The notes: generated from the sequence alone by a model not told the origin. DNA of 64,000 nt from Pseudonocardiales bacterium (GCA_023252195.1 JAHEXI010000004.1:124001-188000), one strand, 5' to 3'; shown: positions 36,622 through 45,046, numbered from the stretch's first letter. Numbers and translations are program-made.

Positions 36622-37104
36622 ATGATCGCGGTTCGTCGGCTCAACCACGCAGTGCTGTTCGTCAGCGACTTGGATCGAGCAGTGCAGTTCTACTGCACAG
36701 TGCTGGGGATGAAGGTGATCGCCCGGGAGCCTCGCGCCAACGCTGCGTTCTTGCGCGCCAGCGGTTCGGACAATCATCACGACCTGGGATTGTTCGGGCT
36801 CGGTTTGGAGGCATCCCGTCCGCCGCGCGGGCATATCGGGCTCTACCACCTGGCCTGGCAGGTCGACACTATCGACGAGTTGGCCGCGGCCCGCGAGGTG
36901 CTCCTCGGTGCAGGCGCGTTTGGCGGCGAATCCAGCCACGGGGCCACCAAGAGTCTTTACGGTGCCGATCCCGACGGCAACGAGTTCGAGATCATGTGGT
37001 TGCTGCCACGCGAGGATTGGGGAGATTACGAGTCGGCCGCTCCCGTCGACCGGCTGGATCTACCGGCCGAGCTGTCCCGATGGAGCGGGGTGAGCACGGC
37101 ATGA
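36622..37104 (+). CDS. VOC-family (glyoxalase/dioxygenase-like) metalloprotein
   Basis: 160 residues from the ATG at 36622, with GGAGGA about 7 bases upstream. Two beta-alpha-beta-beta-beta halves: VRRLNHAVLFVSDLDRAVQFYCTVLGM and a second half with GLYHLAWQVDTIDELAAAREVLLGAG, ending YGADPDGNEFEIMWLLP, which supplies the metal-binding Glu. The His in LNHAVLF and HLAWQV are probable ligands. The activity (glyoxalase, ring-cleaving dioxygenase or resistance protein) cannot be decided. Its stop overlaps the next start as ATGA. Confidence 0.85.
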   Translation: MIAVRRLNHAVLFVSDLDRAVQFYCTVLGMKVIAREPRANAAFLRASGSDNHHDLGLFGLGLEASRPPRGHIGLYHLAWQVDTIDELAAAREVLLGAGAFGGESSHGATKSLYGADPDGNEFEIMWLLPREDWGDYESAAPVDRLDLPAELSRWSGVSTA

Positions 37105-38237
37105 CCGGGCTTGACGATCTAGTGGCCATCCGGTGGGGTTCGCATGACCCGGCTGCCCCGCTGATCGTCTTACTCCAGGGCCCCGGGGACGCGACCGAGA
37201 AGAACCTGGCGGCGTTCGCGCCACTGCTACCCGTCGGAGCTGGCTACGCCTCGGTTCGGGTCCCGCTGCCGCCGTCGGAGCACAGCTTCGCCTCCTTTCG
37301 AGGCTGGCTCGGCGAGCAGGCCGCGCCGCAGGTGCCGGTCGTACTCGTCGGTTTCGGCAGCGGCGCGACATTCGCCGGCGGGCTGCTGCTGGCCGATCCG
37401 ACACGCTTTGCTGCGGCCGCGTTGTTGTACGGCACGCTGCCGTTCGACGCGGGCCTGCCGGTGACGCGCGGCAGGCTGGTCGGAGTACCGGTCTTTGTGA
37501 CCCACGGTGTGCATGACACCGTGCTCCCGGCCGAGCTGCAGCGCCGGACGTGGGACTACCTGGTGCGCGAAAGCGGGTCGCCGCTGTGGGCACAGCGGGC
37601 GCCGACCGGGCATAAGCTCACCGCGAAGACGGTGTCAGAACTGGCGGAATGGATCGAAGCGCGACTGGGTTACCTGCAACGACATGCCGCGACGGCGGGC
37701 AGTCCGGTCGCCGAGCAGCCGTGCTGGCCGACGTTTCCGGATGGCCGGCTGCCGATGCGGTCCGGCGACTCACCTGAGGTCAGCGTCACCACGCCGCAGC
37801 AGCAGGAGTCGCAGAACGCCCCGATCGAGTTGCAGGAGGCGCTGTTCGGGCGGATTACCGAGCTGGATGGTGTCGTGACGGCGCCCAGCGCAGTTTCGGT
37901 CCCGGGCGCGAGGGCCTTTCTGCTGCCTCCCTGCGGACTGTCACCTGACGGTGCCCGCGGGCCGGATGAGGCGTTCATCGTTGCCGATGTTGGGGAGTTC
38001 GCCCACCTGCACCCCAGTCGCGACGGCAGCCTTCACCTCGTGCTGCCGATCCCGCTGGCCCACGAAGCCTTGACCAAGGGCTGGGGGGCAGCCCACCCGC
38101 TGGCCGGTATCCGGCTGGCTGCCGGCATGGTCATGATCTTCGGCCCCCGTGACACCACGGAACTGGACACCGTCACCGGAATCGTTCGCGCCAGCCATAC
38201 CTACGCAGCAGGCCACCTGCCGCGGTCAACGTCGTGA
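37101..38237 (+). CDS. alpha/beta hydrolase (phospholipase/carboxylesterase-like) fused to a luciferase-type domain
   Basis: 378 residues. The N-terminal 210 residues are hydrolase-like: LIVLLQGPGDATEKNLAAFAPLL, VPVVLVGFGSGATFAGGLL, GVPVFVTHGVHDTVLPAEL and the late Gly-His. The expected G-x-S-x-G elbow is not intact: the Ser of GFGSGA is one residue late. The C-terminal 140 residues (LQEALFGRITELDGVVTAPSAVSVPGARAFLLP, EFAHLHPSRDGSLHLVLP) match the DUF5519/luciferase-like domain that forms the C-terminal part of such two-domain actinobacterial proteins. Start by ATGA overlap with the VOC gene, so the two are coupled. Confidence 0.77.
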   Translation: MTGLDDLVAIRWGSHDPAAPLIVLLQGPGDATEKNLAAFAPLLPVGAGYASVRVPLPPSEHSFASFRGWLGEQAAPQVPVVLVGFGSGATFAGGLLLADPTRFAAAALLYGTLPFDAGLPVTRGRLVGVPVFVTHGVHDTVLPAELQRRTWDYLVRESGSPLWAQRAPTGHKLTAKTVSELAEWIEARLGYLQRHAATAGSPVAEQPCWPTFPDGRLPMRSGDSPEVSVTTPQQQESQNAPIELQEALFGRITELDGVVTAPSAVSVPGARAFLLPPCGLSPDGARGPDEAFIVADVGEFAHLHPSRDGSLHLVLPIPLAHEALTKGWGAAHPLAGIRLAAGMVMIFGPRDTTELDTVTGIVRASHTYAAGHLPRSTS

Positions 38238-38294
38238 ACTCGACGGTACCGACATTTCCGGCGGACGAAACGTGCGCGCTGTCGAGTTCACGAC
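38231..38294. repeat. palindromic repeat family A, copy 2
   Basis: GTCGTGAACTCGAC (38231-38244) pairs exactly with 38281-38294. The left arm holds the stop of the hydrolase-luciferase gene (TCG TGA), the right arm the stop of the converging TetR gene (also TCG TGA). The 36-base loop shares GACATTTCCGGCG with copy 1 at 9743-9807. Confidence 0.82.
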
Positions 38295-38950
38295 CAGGGC
38301 TCGACCCGCTCAGCCGGAGGCGCCTGGAGGGGGAAGCCGGCGAGGCCTTTCCAGGCTAGGGAGGCGGTGAGGGCGACAGCTTCTGCCTTGGGCACCTCGT
38401 GTTGGCGAGTGAGCCAGTAGCGGGCGCTGTGCTCGCTGATCCCAACGACGCCGACCGCCACCAGCCAGGCGCGATCGGCGTCCAGTCCAGCATCGGCTGC
38501 CACGGCCTGCGCGATGGTCCGCACGCAGGCGGTGTACGTACGTTCCACGACCGCCTGCACAGGCGGCTGGTTTCGCAGATCGGACTCGAAGACTAGCCGG
38601 AACGCCTGATCGTCACCGTCGACGAAGTCGAAGTAGGCCTCGACAGCGTTGCGGACTCGCTGCCTGTTGTCGGGGGTCTCCTCGATGGCGCCCTGGACCC
38701 GGCGCACGAGTTCGTCGGTGTGGCGCTCTAACAGCGCCAGGTACAGCTCAAGTTTTCCCGGGAAGTGCTGGTAGAGCACGGGCTTGCTGACGCCGGCGCG
38801 CTCGGCGATGTCGTCCATGACGGTGGCGTGATAGCCGTTAGTGACAAAGACGTCCGTTGCTGCCGCGAGCAGTTGCGCGCGTCGCTCGTCCCGGGACATC
38901 CGCACGCCTCGGGGCGTTGCATCCGCCCGGCTCGATGCCGTCTCGGTCAT
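38288..38950 (-). CDS. TetR-family regulator next to the DUF3152 locus
   Basis: 220 residues. HTH: RRAQLLAAATDVFVTNGYHATVMDDIAERAGVSKPVLYQHFPGKLELY. The ligand-binding domain has typical conserved features (EAYFDFVDGDDQAFRLVFESDL). The ATG at 38950 follows GGAGG-type sequence by 5-6 bases. By position (next to an alpha/beta hydrolase, DUF3152 and moeZ) it corresponds to a TetR protein conserved in mycobacteria. No clear palindromic operator was found by eye in the 75-base region before the next gene. Confidence 0.87.
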   Translation of the reverse strand: MTETASSRADATPRGVRMSRDERRAQLLAAATDVFVTNGYHATVMDDIAERAGVSKPVLYQHFPGKLELYLALLERHTDELVRRVQGAIEETPDNRQRVRNAVEAYFDFVDGDDQAFRLVFESDLRNQPPVQAVVERTYTACVRTIAQAVAADAGLDADRAWLVAVGVVGISEHSARYWLTRQHEVPKAEAVALTASLAWKGLAGFPLQAPPAERVEPWS

Positions 38951-39025
38951 CGGCCTCCGTCACCTCCCGGCTGGTCTGGTAAACCCTACTCGCCGGTATG
39001 TCATCGCCAGGGCAGGAGCGGGTAA

Positions 39026-40009
39026 TTGGCTCGTCAATCCCATGTTGAGACCATGCTCACCCGAATCCCGTTGTACACCGGGCCGCTGCCGCAGCCGCAT
39101 TCCGCCTACCCACCCTGGCCGGGCGAAACCCACCGCAGCGGCGGCGTGACGCTCCATGTTCGCCACACACCCGGTCCGGAGCGAGCTGAGCTCGCCGTCT
39201 ACCTGCATGGGCTGGGCGGTTCTTCCACTAACTTCACCGATCTCGCGGGCCTGGTCGGCATCCGGTTCCCGGGAATGGCCATTGACCTACCCGGCTTCGG
39301 TCGCAGTGCGCCACCGGGTGGGTTCGACTACGCCCCGGACTCGCACGCCGAGGTGATCGCCACCTTCCTCGCTGGACTGGGTCACGGCTCGGTGCACTTG
39401 GTCGGCAACTCCCTTGGCGGGGTAGTGGCCTTGCTCATCGCTGCTCGACGTCCGCACTTGGTGCGCACCCTCACCTTGCTCGCGCCCGCCATGCCTGATC
39501 TGCGGATGGATCCGCGCCGGCTGTCGGACCCGCGGGTGGCGCTGACCATGCTGCCGGTCGTCGGCGACTGGATCCGCCGGATATTGATCGACGTGTCGCC
39601 CGCGGAGCAGGTCGAGCAGATGCTGCGGCTGTGCTTCGTCGATCCGTCGGTGGTCGCGTCGGCGCGGCGGGCCGAGGCTGTCGCAGAGTGCGTTGAACGA
39701 GTTGCGCTGACCTGGGCGGTGGCGGCACTGCGCCAATCCACCCAGCAGCTCGCGCGGTCCTGGCTGATGCCCCGGTCCAGGTCGCTGTGGTTGGTCGCAG
39801 CCGAGGTGCATGCGCCCGCGCTGGTGGTATGGGGCGCTGCGGACAAGTTGGTGACCGTGCGAAAGGCCCCGCGCACCGCGGCGGCGCTGCCGCGGGGGCG
39901 GCTGCTCGTGTTGCCGCGCACCGGGCACTTACCGCAGATGGAGAAGCCCAGCGCGGTCGCTCGGGCGATGCTCGGCATGATCGATGCGGTGGATCGGGCG
40001 GTGTGGTGA
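39026..40009 (+). CDS. alpha/beta hydrolase
   Basis: 327 residues. Features: LAVYLHGLGGSSTNF (oxyanion hole), IDLPGFGRSAPPGG, nucleophile elbow GNSLGG, a cap domain, ALVVWGAADKLV (acid) and PRTGHLPQMEKP (catalytic His). Complete and probably active, unlike the broken relative at 33702. The TTG start at 39026 has GGAG 8-9 bases upstream; the ATG at 39053 lacks a site. It is divergent from the TetR gene, a frequent regulator-target pairing. Substrate unknown. Confidence 0.85.
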   Translation: MARQSHVETMLTRIPLYTGPLPQPHSAYPPWPGETHRSGGVTLHVRHTPGPERAELAVYLHGLGGSSTNFTDLAGLVGIRFPGMAIDLPGFGRSAPPGGFDYAPDSHAEVIATFLAGLGHGSVHLVGNSLGGVVALLIAARRPHLVRTLTLLAPAMPDLRMDPRRLSDPRVALTMLPVVGDWIRRILIDVSPAEQVEQMLRLCFVDPSVVASARRAEAVAECVERVALTWAVAALRQSTQQLARSWLMPRSRSLWLVAAEVHAPALVVWGAADKLVTVRKAPRTAAALPRGRLLVLPRTGHLPQMEKPSAVARAMLGMIDAVDRAVW

Positions 40010-40048
40010 TGTGCGCAGTACTGCGCGTGGCTGTGCGATCCTTGCGCG

Positions 40049-41035
40049 GTGATCCGCCCGCCGCCTGTCGAGCCTGAGTGGGTCTCAGCTCGACGCCCCG
40101 AGCGGTATGTGGACTTGCGCATTGCTGATGAAGAGCCGCTGGCCGCGTCGTGGGATCCAGAACCTCAGCTGGTGTCGCGGCACGGTAGTGCCAGCTCCCG
40201 GGGTTCGAGGCGCATGGCCCGGGCGGTCGCCACCTACGGCTGGCGGGTCTATGCGCTGCCGATCCTGGTGGTGCTCACCGTGTTAGCGGTGCTCGACGCG
40301 GCCAGATCGCCACTGCTGTCGCCGTCGGACCACGCCGGTACGGCCGGCTCGGCGGGTGATCCGCTGATCTCCAACCCGGTGTTCAGCCCCGGTTTCGCGG
40401 CGGTCAAGGCCTCCGCCGAGCTGCCGGGTGGCGGCCCGTTCGCGGTGCAGGGTGCCGGCACGTGGCGGGTGATTCCCGGCGCCGGCGCGCCCTTCGGGGC
40501 GGGCCGGTTATTCACTTACACCGTCGAGATCGAGGATGGGGTCGATCTCGAGGGCGGTCCGGCGGGCTTCGCTGCCACCGTGGACAGCACGCTGCAGAAC
40601 CCCAAGAGCTGGATCGGCAGCGGGCGCTACCGCTTCCAGCGCATCGATGACAGCCGGGCGGCGACCCTGCGGATCAGCCTCACCTCGCAACAGACCACCC
40701 GGCGGCTCTGCGGCTTCCAGATTCCCTTCGACGCGTCCTGCTGGCGTCCAGCAGATCACCGGGTAGTGATCAACACCGGCCGCTGGGCGCGGGGAGCGGT
40801 GGCTTTCCAAGGCAACGTGGTGCAGTACCAGCAGTATGCGGTCAACCACGAGGTCGGGCACGGGTTGGGTTTCGCGCATGTCGCGTGTGAGACGAACGGG
40901 CGGCTGGCACCGGTGATGATGCAGCAGACCTGGGGGGTCGCCGACGACTACCTCGCAGCGCTAGGCACCGACCACGTAACCCCAGACGGCCTGACCTGCC
41001 AACCCAACGCCTGGCCCTTCCCAACCGTCAACTGA
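40049..41035 (+). CDS. DUF3152 membrane-anchored metallopeptidase-like protein
   Basis: 328 residues. A 65-residue cytoplasmic part precedes one transmembrane helix (VYALPILVVLTVLAVLDAA). The extracytoplasmic domain has the zinc-binding motif HEVGHGLGFAH (HExxHxxGxxH, metzincin-like) and the cysteine pair CGFQ/CWRP. It looks like an active protease but the substrate is unknown; homologues lie next to moeZ in mycobacteria. GTG start at 40049. Confidence 0.83.
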   Translation: MIRPPPVEPEWVSARRPERYVDLRIADEEPLAASWDPEPQLVSRHGSASSRGSRRMARAVATYGWRVYALPILVVLTVLAVLDAARSPLLSPSDHAGTAGSAGDPLISNPVFSPGFAAVKASAELPGGGPFAVQGAGTWRVIPGAGAPFGAGRLFTYTVEIEDGVDLEGGPAGFAATVDSTLQNPKSWIGSGRYRFQRIDDSRAATLRISLTSQQTTRRLCGFQIPFDASCWRPADHRVVINTGRWARGAVAFQGNVVQYQQYAVNHEVGHGLGFAHVACETNGRLAPVMMQQTWGVADDYLAALGTDHVTPDGLTCQPNAWPFPTVN

Positions 41036-41040
41036 CCCCC

Positions 41041-41114
41041 ATTCCCGCGTTCTGGATGCAGACTGCGGTAATCGGGCCCGAAATTAGTGCAGTCTGCATC
41101 CAGAACGCGAGAAT
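41041..41114. repeat. 26-bp inverted repeat after DUF3152 (family C)
   Basis: Arms 41041-41066 and 41089-41114 pair with a single mismatch; the arm core is TTCTGGATGCAGACTGC. The 22-base loop begins GGTAAT. It follows the DUF3152 stop by 5 bases and precedes moeZ. A related but rearranged element lies at 52917-52962 (TGCAGAACGCGGTAA... TTCTGCATCCAGACTGCG). Confidence 0.78.
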
Positions 41115-41189
41115 GCAGGGGCGGGAAGAGTGGGGGGAGCGGGGACGTTCACCCCTGATAGACAGCACGACACTGTGAGGAGTGCGCTG

Positions 41190-42362
41190 ATGAGCCTGCC
41201 ACCGTTGGTGGAGCCCGCCGCGGAGCTGACCAAGGAAGAGGTGGTCCGCTACAGCCGCCATTTGATCATTCCGGAAGTCGGCATGGTCGGTCAGAAGCGG
41301 CTGAAGAACGCGAAGGTGCTGGTGATCGGCGCCGGCGGGCTGGGCAGCCCAGCCCTGCTGTATCTGGCCGCTGCCGGTGTGGGCACGCTGGGCATCGTCG
41401 AGTTCGACGAGGTCGATGAGTCCAACCTGCAACGTCAGGTGATCCACGGCCAGTCCGACATCGGCCGGCCCAAGGGCGAGTCCGCCCGGGATTCCATCCG
41501 CGAGATCAACCCGCTCGTCGAAGTCAAGCTGTACCAGCTGCGGTTGGACTCGTCCAACGCGTTGGATATCTTCCGCGACTACGACCTCATCCTCGACGGC
41601 ACCGACAACTTCGCGACCCGCTACCTGGTCAACGACGCGGCGGTGTTACTCGGCAAGCCCTACGTATGGGGCTCGATTTTCCGCTTCGAGGGTCAGGCGT
41701 CGGTGTTCTGGGCGGACGCCCCCGGAGGGCAAGGGTTGCAGTATCGGGACCTGTACCCGGAACCACCGCCTCCCGGAATGGTGCCGTCCTGCGCCGAAGG
41801 CGGCGTGCTGGGCGTGCTCTGCGCGTCGATCGGTTCGATCATGGTGACCGAAGCGATCAAGTTGATCACTGGGATCGGCGAGCCACTGCTCGGTCGGTTG
41901 GTGGTGTACGACGCGCTGGAGATGAGCTACCGCACCATCAAGATCCGTAGGGATCCGACCGGCGACCCGATCACTGAGCTGATCGACTACGCGGAGTTCT
42001 GCGGCGCGGTCAGCGACGACGCCGCCACCGCGGCGGCCGACTCCACGATAACCGCCCGGGAACTCAAGGAGATGATCGACTCAGGCAAGGACTTCGCCCT
42101 GATCGACGTCCGGGAGCCCAACGAGTACGAGATCGTCCGGATCCCGGGTTCCATCCTGATACCCAAGGACCGGATCCTGTCCGGTGAGGCGTTATCGGAG
42201 TTGCCGCAGGACAAGCCGCTGGTGTTGCACTGCAAGTCCGGGCAGCGCTCCGCTGAGGCGCTGGCCGCGCTGCACAAGGCGGGGTTCCGGGACGCCGTGC
42301 ACGTCGGTGGAGGCGTGTTGGCCTGGGCCAAGCAGGTGGATCCTTCGCTGCCCGTCTACTAG
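41190..42362 (+). CDS. moeZ: adenylyltransferase/sulfurtransferase MoeZ
   Basis: 390 residues: an E1-like ThiF/MoeB domain (nucleotide loop GAGGLGSPALLYLAAAGVG; DGTDNFATRYLVND; Cys201 in PSCAEGG) joined to a C-terminal rhodanese domain (LIDVREPNEYEIVRIPGS) with persulfide Cys348 in HCKSGQRS. MoeZ adenylates the C-terminus of small ubiquitin-like sulfur carriers and loads sulfur on them for molybdopterin, thiamine or cysteine synthesis. Molybdopterin is the cofactor of NarG in this window. ATG at 41190 with GAGGAG upstream. Confidence 0.93.
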   Translation: MSLPPLVEPAAELTKEEVVRYSRHLIIPEVGMVGQKRLKNAKVLVIGAGGLGSPALLYLAAAGVGTLGIVEFDEVDESNLQRQVIHGQSDIGRPKGESARDSIREINPLVEVKLYQLRLDSSNALDIFRDYDLILDGTDNFATRYLVNDAAVLLGKPYVWGSIFRFEGQASVFWADAPGGQGLQYRDLYPEPPPPGMVPSCAEGGVLGVLCASIGSIMVTEAIKLITGIGEPLLGRLVVYDALEMSYRTIKIRRDPTGDPITELIDYAEFCGAVSDDAATAAADSTITARELKEMIDSGKDFALIDVREPNEYEIVRIPGSILIPKDRILSGEALSELPQDKPLVLHCKSGQRSAEALAALHKAGFRDAVHVGGGVLAWAKQVDPSLPVY

Positions 42363-42748
42363 AGCGTGATGAGTCCTAGGCGTGGGTTCACGGCGGCGAG
42401 ATCGTTTGGGTCGCTAGTGAGCACGATGTGTCCTCGCTCGGCAGCGCACAGCGCCACGGAGACGTCGACGACATCATGGTGACCGCTGCGGGCGGCGAGC
42501 GCGCCCACCGCGCGCGCCGTGGGATCGTCCAGCGCCACGACTTGAACGTCAGGATCGGCTAGTAGCCGGGCAATCCGCGCCTGCCGGGGGCCACCGCGCC
42601 ATGCCTGTGCGACGACCCCGGCCGGCACCGCAACGGGGATATGCTTCGCTACGGTGCGCTGCAGCAGGCTGCGGACCCGCTCGTCACCTCTCTCGAGCCC
42701 GATCAGCGCGCCGGTGTCCAGGGTCAAGCCACCGCGTGGTCGGGTCAC
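42359..42748 (-). CDS. VapC-type PIN-domain toxin
   Basis: 129 residues. The PIN acidic residues are visible: LTLDTGALIGLERGD at the N-terminus, a middle Glu/Asp in VVALDDPTARAVGALAARSG, then HDVVDVSVALCAAERG and LTSDPNDL. Such toxins cleave RNA with divalent metal. The GTG at 42748 overlaps the antitoxin TGA as GTGA. The gene converges on moeZ and the two stops overlap (TAG read on both strands). Confidence 0.87.
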   Translation of the reverse strand: MTRPRGGLTLDTGALIGLERGDERVRSLLQRTVAKHIPVAVPAGVVAQAWRGGPRQARIARLLADPDVQVVALDDPTARAVGALAARSGHHDVVDVSVALCAAERGHIVLTSDPNDLAAVNPRLGLITL

Positions 42749-42978
42749 GTGAGGAGGCCGGTGCGGCGAAGTTCCCGATCCGCCCATGCCTGAGCCTCAG
42801 CGCTGGGCTCGCCCAGTTCGCGGTCCAGCTCAGCCAGCAACTCGGCCAGCGAATCCTCCCGCTCGGCACGGGTGAGGGCGGCAGCCACGTAAGCGGACAC
42901 GCTGTGTGCACGACCAGTCGCCACAGCGCGCCGAGCGGCAGCAACCAGCTCGTCGGGGAGAGACACCGCAATTTTCAT
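42745..42978 (-). CDS. VapB-like ribbon-helix-helix antitoxin
   Basis: 77 residues: MKIAVSLPDELVAAARRAV is a typical MetJ/Arc/CopG ribbon-helix-helix strand and first helix, SVSAYVAAALTRAERED the second helix, and the acidic-aromatic tail EPSAEAQAWADRELRR would occupy the toxin. It is encoded directly upstream of and overlaps the PIN toxin, completing a type II toxin-antitoxin pair. ATG start at 42978. Autoregulation is expected for the family. Confidence 0.87.
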   Translation of the reverse strand: MKIAVSLPDELVAAARRAVATGRAHSVSAYVAAALTRAEREDSLAELLAELDRELGEPSAEAQAWADRELRRTGLLT

Positions 42979-43038
42979 ACCGAGAGCATACCATCGTGCA
43001 TACTCACGACATACCGATCGCCTAACCTGCTAGCTGCT

Positions 43039-43224
43039 TCAGCCGCTGCGGCGGCGCGTGGAGTACTGGCGGGACGGCACTGCGGGGCCTGACCGGGGCG
43101 CCACACCGGACTTCCCACCCTTGGTCGCCGCAGCCCCGGACTTACCGCCGCGGCGCTCGCGGCGGTTGGGCACCGGCGAAGCAGCATCCTCGGCTTGTTC
43201 TTCGGGTTCGAGCTGTTCTGCCAT
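43039..43224 (-). CDS. small basic disordered protein
   Basis: 61 residues from the ATG at 43224 (AAGGAGA 4-5 bases upstream). Composition: acidic N-terminus (EQLEPEEQAEDAASP) followed by a strongly basic, Gly/Ser/Lys-rich part with GGKSG repeated (RRGGKSGAAATKGGKSG) and a C-terminal RRRSG. No fold recognised; it may bind nucleic acid. It stands alone between the VapBC pair and narK. Confidence 0.6.
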   Translation of the reverse strand: MAEQLEPEEQAEDAASPVPNRRERRGGKSGAAATKGGKSGVAPRSGPAVPSRQYSTRRRSG

Positions 43225-43535
43225 CAGGTCTCCTTTGTTCCACGTGTGTGAGGGGGTCGCGCCGCCGCTGGTCAGGCGGCCGGTGAAGGCGCTGCGCGCT
43301 CGGGCGGCGGCGCCCCGGGAGTACCTCAGCAGATCATGCGACCACGCTAGCGCGGACGTGCCCGCAGTGCATCCACGTTTCACGGCGGGTCGCCGGGCAC
43401 CTATTGCACCGGGGCCTCACGGGACGTCTGCGTCGCTATGTGAACGGGAGTTCTCCGCGCTGCAACAAGCAGCAACATCGTGAACACAACCGGAACCTAG
43501 CGTCACTCATCGTACCCACCAGCCCAGGAGGCGCG
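43225..43535. promoter_or_regulatory. 311-base divergent region before narK
   Basis: No credible ORF. The last 110 bases before narK are less GC-rich (CTGCAACAAGCAGCAACATCG) and include GTGAAC twice (about 43440 and 43480), and AGGAGG for narK. I find no sequence good enough to call a specific regulator site. Confidence 0.4.
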
Positions 43536-44921
43536 ATGAGCACGACCGAGATGACGGCACCGGCTATGCCGGCTCGTCGGAGGAGATGGATCGACCACTG
43601 GGAGCCGGAAGATCCGAAATTCTGGGAGAGCACGGGTAAGCGGGTCGCGAACCGGAACCTGTGGTTCTCGATCTTCTCCGAGCACATCGGGTTCTCATTG
43701 TGGACGGTCTGGTCGGTCATGGTGCTCTTCATGGGACCTGCCTATGGCATAGACCCGGCAGGCAAGTTCTTACTGGTATCCCTGCCTTCGCTGATCGGCG
43801 CGCTGATCCGGATTCCCTACACCATGGCGCCGGCCCGCTTCGGTGGCCGCAACTGGACCATCGTCAGTGCATTGTTACTGCTGGTTCCGACTGCCCTGGC
43901 GATCACCGTCATGCATCCGGGCACGTCCTTCACGACGTTCATGATCGTCGCAGCCCTCGGTGGCCTCGGCGGTGGCAACTTCGCCTCGTCCATGACCAAC
44001 ATCAACGCCTTCTTCCCCGAGGGCCGCAAGGGCTGGGCGCTCGGGCTCAACGCCGGTGGCGGGAATATTGGAGTGGCCGCAGTGCAGCTGCTCGGCCTGG
44101 CGGTGATCGCGACAGCCGGTACCGCCTACCCCCGTCTCGTGCTCGCCATCTACGTCCCGCTGATCCTGCTCGCTGCGCTGTGTGCGGCCCGGTATATGAA
44201 CAACATCTCCTCGGTACGCAACGACACCGGGGCGCTGCGTGAGGCAGTCCGCGACGCCCAGACCTGGGTGATGTCGTTTCTCTACATCGGCACGTTCGGC
44301 TCGTTCATCGGCTACAGCTTCGCCTTCGGCCTGGTGTTGCAGACCCAGTTCCACCGCACCCCGCTGCAGGCGGCCTCGGTCGTGTTCATCGGTCCGTTGA
44401 TCGGTTCGCTGATCCGTCCCGTCGGTGGTTCGATGGCCGATCGGTTCGGCGGCGCCAAGGTCAGTGTCTGGAACTTCATCGGGATGGCCCTGGCTACCGG
44501 CGTGGTGATCATGGCCTCCAACGAGAAGTCGCTGGCACTGTTCATGGCCGGCTTCATCGCCTTGTTCGTACTCTCCGGTATCGGCAACGGCTCCACCTAC
44601 AAGATGATCCCGTCGATCTTCGCGGTGCAGGCCCGGCTGGCGATCGCCGCTGGCGAGCCCGAACAGTCCGCGCTGATGAGAGCACGCCGGCTGTCCGGCG
44701 CGGTGATCGGCATCGCCGGCTCGATCGGCGCGATGGGTGGGGTGCTGATCAACCTTGCCTTCCGGCAGTCCTTCCTCGTCACGAAATCCGGGGTGCCCGC
44801 GTTCTGGTCATTCCTGATTTTCTACGGAGCCTGCGTCATGGTCACCTATGTGGTTTACCTGCGCCGGGCGCCTGCGGTCGTGGCGTCCGGGAATCCGCAG
44901 CTCGCCTACGCCCAGGTGTGA
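43536..44921 (+). CDS. narK: nitrate/nitrite MFS transporter NarK
   Basis: 461 residues with twelve predicted membrane helices. NarK signatures: FSIFSEHIGFSLWTVWSVMVLFMGP at helix 1, and GGGNFASSMTNINAFFPEGRKGWALGLNAGGGNIG, which holds the nitrate-signature Gly-rich segment. Start at ATG 43536 with AGGAGG upstream; the longer in-frame start gives no conserved sequence. It exchanges nitrate and nitrite across the inner membrane. It heads the nitrite-reductase cluster. Confidence 0.93.
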   Translation: MSTTEMTAPAMPARRRRWIDHWEPEDPKFWESTGKRVANRNLWFSIFSEHIGFSLWTVWSVMVLFMGPAYGIDPAGKFLLVSLPSLIGALIRIPYTMAPARFGGRNWTIVSALLLLVPTALAITVMHPGTSFTTFMIVAALGGLGGGNFASSMTNINAFFPEGRKGWALGLNAGGGNIGVAAVQLLGLAVIATAGTAYPRLVLAIYVPLILLAALCAARYMNNISSVRNDTGALREAVRDAQTWVMSFLYIGTFGSFIGYSFAFGLVLQTQFHRTPLQAASVVFIGPLIGSLIRPVGGSMADRFGGAKVSVWNFIGMALATGVVIMASNEKSLALFMAGFIALFVLSGIGNGSTYKMIPSIFAVQARLAIAAGEPEQSALMRARRLSGAVIGIAGSIGAMGGVLINLAFRQSFLVTKSGVPAFWSFLIFYGACVMVTYVVYLRRAPAVVASGNPQLAYAQV

Positions 44922-44923
44922 AA

Positions 44924-44980
44924 CGAAACAGGTGACCGAAACAGGTGACCGAAACAGGTGTGACGAAACAGCACCGAAAC
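44924..44980. repeat. 13-bp direct repeats between narK and nirB
   Basis: CGAAACAGGTG occurs at 44924, 44937 and 44950 with a period of 13, followed by two partial copies (CGAAACAG at 44964 and CGAAACAC at 44975). The intervening bases form GTGAC at 44932, 44945 and 44960. GAAAC and GTnAC are the pentamers of the GlnR site, although the usual 6-base spacing is absent. It lies 67 bases before nirB, so a regulatory role is possible. Confidence 0.65.
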
Positions 44981-45046
44981 ACCGCGTTCACGTAACGCGC
45001 TCAAGATGTGGGGACCGGTCGTGCTCGCTGGGCAGGAGGAAGCAGC

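Noticed and set aside
44924-44980. Short direct repeats as a CRISPR array
   Set aside because: Period 13 with no unique spacers, and no cas genes; this is a tandem repeat.
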